Below, piece after piece: positions 40,071 to 46,475 of a DNA stretch of 53,502 nucleotides; position 1 is the first letter of the stretch; each line of letters starts with the position of its first letter. Source of the stretch: a virus; IMG/VR virus record IMGVR_UViG_3300018432_000016, positions 1 to 53,502 of that record, one strand, 5' to 3'. The translations under genes and the position numbers were made by a program. The notes beneath the pieces are model-generated. The model was not told where the DNA came from, ran no database searches, and was given only the letters and a program-made list of their open reading frames with translations.

Positions 40071-40421
40071 CTATCGGGGGGGAGGGCGCGACCTCGACAG
40101 GCGGAGAGGCTCCGTGTCGGGGGGCTGGAGGGGCCGGCCCTCCCGAGCCCGACGGAGCTGCTCCCGCAACCACCCGACCTCGGCCTCCAGTTCGGCGACC
40201 CGGAAGTCACGGCCGGCCCGCTCCCGGGCGCGGCGCTCGTCCTCGACGGCCCGCTCGCGGCGGAGCCTGCGGAGTTCCCGCTCCTGCCACGCCCGGACAC
40301 CTCGGGTCAGCGGTCCGTTGGCGCCGGACAGGCGTTCGGCGGCCCACACGAGGAACCCGCCGACGACGAGGACGGCGAGGAGGACCGGCTCTTTCGCGGC
40401 GGACAGGAGGAGGTCGATCAT
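40071..40421 (-). CDS. Membrane-anchored coiled-coil protein (116 aa)
   Basis: An N-terminal helix (PVLLAVLVVGGFLVWAA) anchors a long Arg/Glu coiled coil (RELRRLRRERAVEDERRARERAG, AELEAEVGWLREQLRRA). Spanin-like or holin-accessory layout, but these hosts lack an outer membrane. Overlaps the upstream membrane gene by 4 bases. Confidence 0.7.
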   Translation of the reverse strand: MIDLLLSAAKEPVLLAVLVVGGFLVWAAERLSGANGPLTRGVRAWQERELRRLRRERAVEDERRARERAGRDFRVAELEAEVGWLREQLRRAREGRPLQPPDTEPLRLSRSRPPPR

Positions 40422-40987
40422 GCGGGTTCGTGTTCGACGACGCGCCGGAGCCGGTCACGCTGCCAGAGGATGAACGTGCCGACGGCGAGGACGGCGTGTT
40501 GCGCGCCGCCGGCGACGAGGCCGGTCCCGGCCCGGTAGTCGACGCCGAGCCCGACGACGATGACGGCCTGCCCGGCGAGCATGGCGGCGACGCCGGCGAG
40601 CCGGAGGGGGGTGCGGAACCGGTCGGACAGAAGGACGCCGGTGCCGAGCCCCCCGAACGCGAGCCCGAGGAGAACCCTCCAGTCGGCGGCGATGCCGAGC
40701 CCGCCGAGGGCGGTCACGCCGAGCCCCGCGTACCAGGAGGCGAGGAGGGCGTGCCCGAGGATGACGGGTCCGCCGCGACGGATGGCGAGGCCGAGGAGGA
40801 CGAGGGTCGCCGACCCGTACAGCAGCCACCCATACGCGGGTTCGGCCGCCCGGGAGTCGAGCCCGGCGTCGACCCCGCCGATGTAGTCCAGCCCCCGGAG
40901 GGCGGCCTGCCACAGGGTGACGAGCTGGAGGGCGACGAGGACGGGGTGCGTGCGGCGGGGCTGCCAGTCGCCCCGGAGGCGCCTCAC
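40418..40987 (-). CDS. Polytopic membrane protein (189 aa)
   Basis: About five hydrophobic helices (VLVALQLVTLW, WLLYGSATLVLLGLAI, VILGHALLASWYAGLGVTAL, VLLGLAFGGLGTGVLL, LAGVAAMLAGQAVIVVGLG). GTG overlaps the upstream stop. Possibly a holin-like or envelope protein of the late region. Confidence 0.7.
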   Translation of the reverse strand: MRRLRGDWQPRRTHPVLVALQLVTLWQAALRGLDYIGGVDAGLDSRAAEPAYGWLLYGSATLVLLGLAIRRGGPVILGHALLASWYAGLGVTALGGLGIAADWRVLLGLAFGGLGTGVLLSDRFRTPLRLAGVAAMLAGQAVIVVGLGVDYRAGTGLVAGGAQHAVLAVGTFILWQRDRLRRVVEHEPA

Positions 40988-41322
40988 GAGGAGGCGACCC
41001 GGTACGGCTGCCAGGGGCGCCAGCCCCGGAGGCTGGAGGAGCAGCCGCAGCCGCGTTGCCGGCGGACGACCGCGTCGACACCCCCGTCGAGGACGAGGCG
41101 GGCGTCCTGCCGGGGTGGGGCGTTGTACCGGGGGACGAGGGACGGTGCCGGGTCGTACGGGCGGTCGACGCGGAGAATCCGGTCGCGGCCCTCCGCCTGC
41201 CACACGTACAGGCGTTCGCGGGTGATGACGGCGAACGCGGTCCGGTACACGAGCCCGCCGACCTGGACCTCGGCGGGGAACATATCGCGGACGACGACCG
41301 GCGACTCCTCGGAGGCGGTCAT
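40984..41322 (-). CDS. Hypothetical protein (112 aa)
   Basis: It reads as a beta-rich domain (VVVRDMFPAEVQVGGLVYRTAFAVITRERLYVWQAEG) followed by a Cys pair (RGCGCSSSLRGW). Overlaps the SGNH hydrolase stop by 4 bases. Unknown; the first part resembles small phosphoinositide-binding-like barrels. Confidence 0.65.
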   Translation of the reverse strand: MTASEESPVVVRDMFPAEVQVGGLVYRTAFAVITRERLYVWQAEGRDRILRVDRPYDPAPSLVPRYNAPPRQDARLVLDGGVDAVVRRQRGCGCSSSLRGWRPWQPYRVASS

Positions 41323-42362
41323 CGGGTGACGCCTCGGGAGTAGTCGTACCCGGCGAGGAGCCCGCACAGGGCGTCGGCGATGTGCGCGTGCCCTCGGGGG
41401 GACGGGTGCAGCCCGTCGGCGCCGATCATGGTCGCCGGGTTCCACCCGGGGGACGGGTCGACGATGACGACGTTCACACCCTGCGCTCGGGCGGTCGCGG
41501 CCTCCTGGAATTGCACGTCGGCGTACGCCTCGACGGCGGCGGCGTCGGCCAGTAGGTACCCGTCGCCGGGCAACGGCAGGGGGCGGACGAGGACGATCAG
41601 GGGCGGCGTTTTCGACAGGGTGCCCACGTAATCGAGGTACGGCCCCTTGCCGGTGGCGGCGGTCCCGCGTGGGCGGACGGCGATCGAGTGCGGCCCGTCG
41701 GCGAGGGTGGGTTGCACGGTGACCGGGCAGTACGGGCGGCCGGTCGCGGAGGTGCGGCACACGTTGTCGGTGTCGATGCCGGCGACGACCTGCCCGTCGG
41801 CGAGCACGTCGAACTCGCCGCCGTCGGAGTCGTCGAGCCCCCCGAACCCGATAACCATGTTCGACCCGGTCGTCGTGAACGACCACGATGCGACGCCGTA
41901 CTGCCCGGCGGTCATGCGCCAGTTGTGCCCGCCTGTGAAGTCCGCGACGGCGATCCGTTCCCCGTCGCCGGTGGGGGTGATCGAACCGGAGTCCTCGGGG
42001 ATCGCCGAGGACAGGGACAGGTACCGCAGGGCGGCCCGCAGGGACCACCGGTAGCCGCGCAACGCCTGCGCGTCGGTGCCGTGGTTCTTCGTGTCGTTGA
42101 TGGTGGCGTCGAGGACGACGACCCCGGAGGTGCCGACCGTCCAGGCGCGCGGCCCGTTGAGCAGGTCGAGGGCGGCGTCTTGCATCTGATAGCCGGACAC
42201 GGCGCGCGGCACGTAGGCCATGCCGAGCCGGCGGGCTGTGCGTTCCATGTACCGCTGCCCGGGGGCGATGCCGTTGTGCAGCCCGGCGAGGTAGGAGTGC
42301 CCGTACCCGTAGAGGGGGACGCCCTCCAGGGCCGGGCTCGGGATCCAGGGGGAGGCGGTCAC
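41319..42362 (-). CDS. SGNH/GDSL-type hydrolase (347 aa)
   Basis: Motifs: YGYGHSYLAG with nucleophile Ser23 (block I), VVLDATIND (81-90, block III with Asn89), and DGLHPSPRGHAHIADAL with Asp316 and His319 (block V). Between them is a beta-sandwich insert (about 120-230: VASWSFTTTGSNMVIGF, PYCPVTVQPTLADGPHSIAV) that may bind sugars. Such enzymes deacetylate or cleave esters on cell-wall or capsule glycans. A leaderless GTG with TACCGT suggests late expression. Likely a virion or lysis-associated esterase. Confidence 0.88.
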   Translation of the reverse strand: MTASPWIPSPALEGVPLYGYGHSYLAGLHNGIAPGQRYMERTARRLGMAYVPRAVSGYQMQDAALDLLNGPRAWTVGTSGVVVLDATINDTKNHGTDAQALRGYRWSLRAALRYLSLSSAIPEDSGSITPTGDGERIAVADFTGGHNWRMTAGQYGVASWSFTTTGSNMVIGFGGLDDSDGGEFDVLADGQVVAGIDTDNVCRTSATGRPYCPVTVQPTLADGPHSIAVRPRGTAATGKGPYLDYVGTLSKTPPLIVLVRPLPLPGDGYLLADAAAVEAYADVQFQEAATARAQGVNVVIVDPSPGWNPATMIGADGLHPSPRGHAHIADALCGLLAGYDYSRGVTR

Positions 42363-42586
42363 GTCGGGGACGGTACCGGGGGGGAGGGGGCAGTCGCGGC
42401 GGCCTCCTCGACTCCGGGGATCGGCTCGACCTTCCACACGATGACGGTGCAACCGGCGGCCTCGTGCAGGGCGACAAACCGGTCGAGCCCGGCGCGGGTC
42501 GCCCGGTAGCAGCGGCCGACGACGACGGGCCGCAGCCCGGGGGTGAGCCGGTAGGAGGAGACCGCCCGCCACGGCCGGCGGGTCAC
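42359..42586 (-). CDS. Small hypothetical protein (75 aa)
   Basis: VVVGRCYRATRAGLDRFVALHEAAGCTVIVWKVEPIPG is a beta-alpha-beta unit; the C-terminus is Ala/Pro. Overlaps both neighbours by 4 bases and its 3' end contains the promoter of the SGNH gene. Unknown. Confidence 0.6.
   Translation of the reverse strand: MTRRPWRAVSSYRLTPGLRPVVVGRCYRATRAGLDRFVALHEAAGCTVIVWKVEPIPGVEEAAATAPSPPVPSPT
42370..42375 (-). promoter_or_regulatory. Late-type box TACCGT, leaderless start
   Basis: The minus strand reads CCCCGGTACCGTCCCCGAC then GTG 42362 (7-base spacer). Confidence 0.5.
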
Positions 42587-42801
42587 GAGTTGGCTCCGGA
42601 GTTGCGGCCGGCGGCGTACGCGGCGCGGGACACCCGCTCGACCTCGGCGGAACAGTCGCGGCCCGGAGTCTCGCGGAGATGCTGCTCGACGCGGGCGACG
42701 GCGTCGTCGAGGCGTTGCGGCGCGTGTTCACCTCGGATCGGCCCGAGCATCCCTCGGGCGGCGCCAAGTAAGTCGAGGAGAATCTCGCGGTCGGTGGTCA
42801 C
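42583..42801 (-). CDS. Small hypothetical protein (72 aa)
   Basis: Helical: REILLDLLGAARGMLGPIRG, RLDDAVARVEQHLRETPG. Overlaps both neighbours by 4 bases. Unknown. Confidence 0.6.
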   Translation of the reverse strand: MTTDREILLDLLGAARGMLGPIRGEHAPQRLDDAVARVEQHLRETPGRDCSAEVERVSRAAYAAGRNSGANS

Positions 42802-43118
42802 CGGTCGCGGCCGATCGCGCCGGGCGGGGGCAGCGGCGGCGGCGGACGCCGGTACGCGCCGGTCGGCGCCGGGTGCTCGGCGGTCTCCAGGTCCTCCGGT
42901 CGCGGGTCGACGCGGGCGAGCTGCTCCGTCGACGGGCCGGGTTCGGCGCGGTGCCGGCGGAACCCGGTCGCCTCCAGCCCTTGCCGGTGCTCCTGCTGGT
43001 GCCGGATGGTGCGGGACTCGGCGTCGATGGCCCGGCCTCGCGCGGTCAAGGCGACGAACAGCGCGAACGCGGCCAGCCCGAGGGCGACGGCGGCGACGAT
43101 GACGGCGGCGTAGGTCAT
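42798..43118 (-). CDS. Small single-span membrane protein (106 aa)
   Basis: ATG at 43118 follows CCAGGAGCCCGC. An N-terminal helix AAVIVAAVALGLAAFALFVAL is followed by a charged, then Pro-rich, tail. Unknown. Confidence 0.65.
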   Translation of the reverse strand: MTYAAVIVAAVALGLAAFALFVALTARGRAIDAESRTIRHQQEHRQGLEATGFRRHRAEPGPSTEQLARVDPRPEDLETAEHPAPTGAYRRPPPPLPPPGAIGRDR

Positions 43119-43447
43119 GCGGGCTCCTGGAGGCGGACGAGCGGGTCGGCGTGTAACGCGGGCTCCCCGGGTTCGACGAACGCCCGGTGACGGTCGCCGG
43201 CCGGGTGCCCGGCGAGGATGCGGCGTTGCCGGCGGTCGGCGGACGCCTTCGCGGCGGCGTGCTGTACGTCGAGGTCGTACTCGACGGCGGCCCGGTGTAG
43301 TTGCATGCCGAACCACCGGAGGTCGGTGGGGTCGTCGAACACGACGACCTCGGTGCGGCCGGTGAGGACGAGGCGGCCCCGGTCGACGGTGACGAGCCAC
43401 GGGAACCCGGCGTCGTCGCGGAGGGTGCGTTCCTGCGGTAGGGGCAC
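43115..43447 (-). CDS. Hypothetical protein (110 aa)
   Basis: GTG follows TGGAGGACCCC. GFPWLVTVDRGRLVLTGRTEVVVFDDPTDLRWFGMQLHRAAVEYDL reads as beta strands then a helix; the tail is basic and polar. First gene of the unit running to 40071. Unknown. Confidence 0.65.
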   Translation of the reverse strand: MPLPQERTLRDDAGFPWLVTVDRGRLVLTGRTEVVVFDDPTDLRWFGMQLHRAAVEYDLDVQHAAAKASADRRQRRILAGHPAGDRHRAFVEPGEPALHADPLVRLQEPA

Positions 43448-43481
43448 GGGGTCCTCCAGGGACGCGGCCGGAACGGCAGGA

Positions 43482-43512
43482 TCCCCGCCCCGGGGGGAAA
43501 CCGGGGCGGGGA
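43482..43512 (-). terminator. Perfect 12-bp hairpin
   Basis: Arms TCCCCGCCCCGG (43482-43493) and CCGGGGCGGGGA (43501-43512), short loop, after the DUF732-like gene. Confidence 0.8.
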
Positions 43513-43540
43513 CCCTCGTCCCGACGGTACGGGGGCGCGG

Positions 43541-43571
43541 GTACTTGCCCCCCTAATATGTCACGGGTTAT
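43541..43571 (+). promoter_or_regulatory. Orphan promoter-module remnant, plus orientation
   Basis: It reads GTACTTGCCCCCCTAATATG, then TCACGGGTT and an ATG that opens only 13 codons. It matches the start of the leaderless module but has no gene behind it; perhaps the scar of a lost cassette. Confidence 0.35.
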
Positions 43572-43576
43572 GGCGG

Positions 43577-43930
43577 TTAGGCGACACAGCGGGTCGTGGC
43601 GGCGAGGTTGACGAGGTGCCGGGCCTCCTCGCCGGTGATGCCGAGGTCCCGCATCGTGACAGTCGACATTTCGGCGACGGACACTCCGGCGGTGACGCCC
43701 TCGCACACCCGGTCGGCGGCGAGGAGCAGCTCGTCGGCGTTGGCGGGGATGCCGGCGTCGCCGAGGAGGTCGCGGAGGAACGGGTCCACCTCGACGGGGG
43801 CGAGGGCCTCGACGGCGGGCGGGGCGGCCTGGAGGGCGACGGCGGGTGTGCCGGAGGTGAGGATCGAGGCGAGGACGGCGAACGCGGCGACGACGAGGGC
43901 GAATGCGGCGAGGGTGCGGGCGTGGGTCAT
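43577..43930 (-). CDS. Secreted DUF732-like protein (117 aa)
   Basis: A signal peptide (LAAFALVVAAFAVLASILTSG) precedes a helical domain with FLRDLLGDAGIP, LLLAADRVCEGVTAGVS, and HLVNLAATTRCVA. The FL..L..AGI ... VC ... C layout is that of DUF732, common in secreted mycobacterial proteins. Two Cys may form a disulfide. Start-associated leader TCCCACGCCTACAGGAG directly before ATG 43930. Confidence 0.75.
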   Translation of the reverse strand: MTHARTLAAFALVVAAFAVLASILTSGTPAVALQAAPPAVEALAPVEVDPFLRDLLGDAGIPANADELLLAADRVCEGVTAGVSVAEMSTVTMRDLGITGEEARHLVNLAATTRCVA

Positions 43931-44001
43931 GGGAACTCCTGTAGGCGTGGGACGGGCGGATCATGCGGGCGTGGGACGGGTGGGGCGGTTCGTTACCGGG
44001 T

Positions 44002-44036
44002 CGCGGCCGGCCCGAGGTCTCCCCGGGCCGGCCGCG
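44002..44036 (-). terminator. Perfect 13-bp hairpin
   Basis: Arms CGCGGCCGGCCCG (44002-44014) and CGGGCCGGCCGCG (44024-44036), six bases after the stop at 44042. Confidence 0.8.
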
Positions 44037-44041
44037 CGGGA

Positions 44042-44296
44042 TCAGAGGTGGACGGGGGCCGGGGGGAGGTCGGCGTCGGCGACGTGCGGCCCGTAGGCGG
44101 CGACGACCTCCGGGTGACGCTCGGCCGTCCAGGCGGCGAACTCCTCGTCGGTCGAGCAGTCGAGGGGGCGGAGGGCGACGCGGTAGGCGTCGAGGTCCAT
44201 TGCGGCGAGGCGCCGCATATCGGCGATGAACTCTGCGATCCGGGCGGCCTTGACTTCGCGGCGCTTGGCGGCGGTGTAGCGGACGTTGTTTGCCAT
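44042..44296 (-). CDS. Small hypothetical protein (84 aa), leaderless
   Basis: ATG lies six bases after CATAAT. The basic N-terminus (RYTAAKRREVKAARIAEFIADMRRLAAMDLDAY) is helical; DEEFAAWTAERHPEVVAAYG follows. Single-gene cassette. Unknown. Confidence 0.7.
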   Translation of the reverse strand: MANNVRYTAAKRREVKAARIAEFIADMRRLAAMDLDAYRVALRPLDCSTDEEFAAWTAERHPEVVAAYGPHVADADLPPAPVHL

Positions 44297-44338
44297 GCGT
44301 CTATTATGCACACGGGTAATGGGAGGGGGAAGTACCGA
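44297..44338 (-). promoter_or_regulatory. Leaderless-type promoter (module copy)
   Basis: The minus strand reads GTACTTCCCCCTCCC, ATTACCCGTG, then CATAAT six bases before ATG 44296. Confidence 0.7.
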
Positions 44339-44359
44339 CACGCCGCGTGTCGCGTCGGA

Positions 44360-44527
44360 TCACCCGTCCGAGGGGACGCGGCACCCGCACTCCGGGCACT
44401 CCCCCTCGTCGAGGTCGTCCTCGACCCACGCCGAGCAGCAGGGGCAGCAACGGCCGGCGGGCCGGTCCCGGGGATCCCGGGCCGGCCCGTCCGGGCTGGA
44501 GGCGTTCAGCGGGTGTACCCGGCCCAC
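44360..44527 (-). CDS. Possible zinc-ribbon protein overlapping a hairpin (55 aa)
   Basis: The C-terminal half has CCPCC, a 13-residue spacer, then ECPECGC: a convincing zinc-ribbon-like layout. The only usable start is GTG 44527, inside the end of the 82-residue gene and without a ribosome binding site. The hairpin at 44458-44489 lies within it. Either a translationally coupled gene or chance. Confidence 0.4.
   Translation of the reverse strand: MGRVHPLNASSPDGPARDPRDRPAGRCCPCCSAWVEDDLDEGECPECGCRVPSDG
44458..44489 (-). terminator. GC hairpin after the 82-residue gene
   Basis: CGGGCCGG, a bulged T, then CCCGGG pair with CCCGGG and CCGGCCCG around a GAT loop, 17 bases after the stop at 44506. 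Confidence 0.6.
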
Positions 44528-44754
44528 CGGTGACCGGCCGGCGTGTTGATCGGCTTGCCGTAGAACTCAGGGCGGGTCGGGGCGGTGGCCTTGCGGCACT
44601 TCGTGCAGGTGACCTCGGCGTCGGTGAGCTTGACGGTCGAGCGGGCGGTCGAGCGGTAGCGGACGGCGCCGCAGGAGACGGAGGGCCGGCCGTCGATGAT
44701 GCGGGCGGCGTGGACGGTGGCGGAGGAGCCGATGCGGGCTGCGGTCGTTGTCAT
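44506..44754 (-). CDS. Small zinc-ribbon-like protein (82 aa), leaderless
   Basis: ATG is six bases after a perfect TATAAT. SVSCGAVRYR, then AEVTCTKCRKA gives a C...CxxC arrangement as in the plus-strand protein at 19010. Arg/Thr-rich and basic, so may bind nucleic acid. Cassette with promoter and hairpin. Confidence 0.7.
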   Translation of the reverse strand: MTTTAARIGSSATVHAARIIDGRPSVSCGAVRYRSTARSTVKLTDAEVTCTKCRKATAPTRPEFYGKPINTPAGHRWAGYTR

Positions 44755-44796
44755 GGGATGATTATATGCACGGATATTACCCGGGGGGAAGTACCG
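44755..44796 (-). promoter_or_regulatory. Leaderless-type promoter (best module copy)
   Basis: The minus strand reads GGTACTTCCCCCCGGG, TAATATCCGTG, CATATAAT, six bases to ATG 44754. This copy has the consensus -10 hexamer. Confidence 0.8.
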
Positions 44797-44834
44797 GCGC
44801 GCGTGTCGCGTGTCGTGTCCCCTTATCGGGTGAC

Positions 44835-44945
44835 CTACCGGACCGGTGGCGTCACCGACAGGCGCTCGTGGAGGATGCGGTCCCGGATCACCCGAGGCAA
44901 CGGGCGCGGCGCCGACGGGGGCGGGCAGGCGGGAAACGACGGCAC
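44835..44945 (-). CDS. Possible short protein (36 aa)
   Basis: CCCGCCTACCCCTGGAGCCC, a variant of the start-associated leader, precedes a GTG at 44945. The frame gives a Pro-rich start then RVIRDRILHERLSVTPPVR. An overlapping GTG two bases earlier opens an even shorter frame. Weak but supported by the leader. Confidence 0.3.
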   Translation of the reverse strand: MPSFPACPPPSAPRPLPRVIRDRILHERLSVTPPVR

Positions 44946-44988
44946 ACGGGCTCCAGGGGTAGGCGGGGGGTCCAGTCATGGTGACGCA

Positions 44989-45026
44989 CGGAACCGCCCC
45001 GAGGGAACAGACCCGGGGCGGTTCCG
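44989..45026 (-). terminator. Perfect 13-bp hairpin
   Basis: Arms CGGAACCGCCCCG (44989-45001) and CGGGGCGGTTCCG (45014-45026), ten bases after the stop at 45036. Confidence 0.85.
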
Positions 45027-45035
45027 CGTGAACGG

Positions 45036-45815
45036 TCAGGAGCCGGCGACCTCGGACCACTCCAGCGGCCGGGGCTGCTCGCGCGGGTCGTCGTCGACGG
45101 CGGGCTCGGGGCAACGGTGCTCCCGCGCGTCGCGCTCGGCGAGTCCGCGACCCTCGATGGTCCGGTTTGAGTGCCATCCGAGGGAACGCCACCCGCACGC
45201 GGCGTGGACGGCGCGGAACCGGTCCTCGTCGCGATTACCCGACGGGGCGCGGTACCGCTCGACCGTGGCGGGCTCGGCGCACACGCACGCGTCGACGGGG
45301 GCGGAGCAGTTGTCGCAGTGGACGACGGTCGCGCCGGCCGGCGCGTCGGGGGTGATACCGGGGGCTGCGGCGTCGAGGGCGGCAGCGGCGTCGCTGGCGA
45401 TGGGGAATCCACCGGTGCGGCGGGCGCCGGTCAGGTCGTACCCCCACCAGTGGGCGGACTGGTAGGAAACGCGGCCGGCGGCGACCCCGGCGCGGACAAC
45501 CTCGGCGAGGCCGCGACCGATGTTGCGCAGCTCGACGACCGGGGCGACCTCGGCGGACTCCTCGGGCTCGTCGTCGGTGGGGAGGGCGTCGAGGGCGGCG
45601 GCGCGCTCGCGCATGATGCGCTCGCCGGCGGCGCGGAGGGTGTCCTCGTCGACGCCGGTCTCGGCGGCCACCTCGGCGACGGTGTCGAGCGCCTCGACTT
45701 CGATCGCGCGGCCGATGTGGAGGCGGGCGGCGATGTTGCCGGAGCGGGTGCGGCAGGGGAAGCCGGCGGGGGTGTGGCAGCGGGGGCAGCGGTTCGCGGT
45801 GCGAGGCGTGGTCAT
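45036..45815 (-). CDS. Zinc-binding protein of unknown function (259 aa), leaderless
   Basis: ATG at 45815 follows TAGAAT by six bases. The N-terminus NRCPRCHTPAGFPCRTRSGNIAARLHIGR is a compact four-Cys/His motif seen in small actinophage proteins. About 40-75 are helical (VAEVAAETGVDEDTLRAAGERIM). A second Cys cluster lies at about 165-180 (VHCDNCSAPVDACVC), then ACGWRSLGWHSNRTIEGRG. The largest of the leaderless cassettes. A nucleic-acid-binding role is plausible. Confidence 0.75.
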   Translation of the reverse strand: MTTPRTANRCPRCHTPAGFPCRTRSGNIAARLHIGRAIEVEALDTVAEVAAETGVDEDTLRAAGERIMRERAAALDALPTDDEPEESAEVAPVVELRNIGRGLAEVVRAGVAAGRVSYQSAHWWGYDLTGARRTGGFPIASDAAAALDAAAPGITPDAPAGATVVHCDNCSAPVDACVCAEPATVERYRAPSGNRDEDRFRAVHAACGWRSLGWHSNRTIEGRGLAERDAREHRCPEPAVDDDPREQPRPLEWSEVAGS

Positions 45816-45858
45816 GGGAAGATTCTATACACGGGTAATCCCCGGGGGGAAGTACCCG
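45816..45858 (-). promoter_or_regulatory. Leaderless-type promoter (module copy)
   Basis: The minus strand reads GGTACTTCCCCCCGGG, GATTACCCGTG, then TAGAAT six bases before the ATG. CGACACGACACGCG lies about 20 bases upstream. Confidence 0.75.
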
Positions 45859-45889
45859 GGGAGGCGATCTTCGCGCGTGTCGTGTCGGA

Positions 45890-46021
45890 TCACCCGAACG
45901 GGTGCCCGTCCGCTCGGAACCGAGCGGACGCCCGCCGGTCCGCTATCCGGATCGCCCTGCCGATCCCCAACGCGACCGCCACCGACGCCGCGACCCACGC
46001 GAGGCAGCCGGCGGTGATCAC
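45890..46021 (-). CDS. Small membrane protein (43 aa)
   Basis: GTG overlaps the upstream stop (GTGA). One hydrophobic helix (CLAWVAASVAVALGIG) is followed by a basic tail. The palindrome at 45908-45929 is within its 3' end. Confidence 0.5.
   Translation of the reverse strand: MITAGCLAWVAASVAVALGIGRAIRIADRRASARFRADGHPFG
45908..45929. promoter_or_regulatory. Perfect 10-bp palindrome GTCCGCTCGG-AA-CCGAGCGGAC
   Basis: Inverted repeat about 70 bases upstream of the promoter of the 259-residue gene. Shares the core CTCGGNNCCGAG with 18912-18929. Could be a regulator site or the terminator of the upstream terminase operon. Confidence 0.5.
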
Positions 46022-46473
46022 CGGGCGAGGCGGGCTCGGACGGAGGCCACGACCGCCGTCGACGACGCATACCGGCGGCCCGTCGGAGACCGCCAGTAGC
46101 CGGACCCAAGCTCGACCCACTGCTCCGGGGGGTGCGTGCGGGGATGCTTGACGCGGCGCCGTTTCGTCACCTCATCTTCGCGGGCCGGCTCCGGCTCCCG
46201 GGGATGCCGGGAACCTCGCGGGTGCGCGCCGGCGGGCACGTCGTCCTCCGTCTCCGCCAGGTCGTACAGCACGCCCCGCAGCCGGGCGTACGCGGCGACG
46301 GTGGCCTCGGTGTACGCCCTCGCGATGGCCTCCCCGATCTGCTGCGGCCGGCGGGCGACGAACGCCCACCCGGGGCAGGTGGGGGTCGCGAACCGGAGCG
46401 ACCCGTCGTCGAGGCGGCGGACGTGGAGGGTCAGCTCGGCGGGCTCGTGCGGCCGGCGGCCGGAGGTGGACAC
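46018..46473 (-). CDS. HicB-like fold plus basic C-terminal domain (151 aa)
   Basis: GTG at 46473 follows GAGGAGCTGAAC. ELTLHVRRLDDGSLRFATPTCPGWAFVARRPQQIGEAIARAYTEATVAAYARL has the strand-strand-helix order of HicB/UPF0150 proteins. The C-terminus (EQWVELGSGYWRSPTGRRYAS) looks like a small separate domain. Lies directly after terminase. A DNA-binding or antitoxin-like role is inference; no HicA toxin was seen. Confidence 0.65.
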   Translation of the reverse strand: MSTSGRRPHEPAELTLHVRRLDDGSLRFATPTCPGWAFVARRPQQIGEAIARAYTEATVAAYARLRGVLYDLAETEDDVPAGAHPRGSRHPREPEPAREDEVTKRRRVKHPRTHPPEQWVELGSGYWRSPTGRRYASSTAVVASVRARLAR

Positions 46474-46475
46474 GT

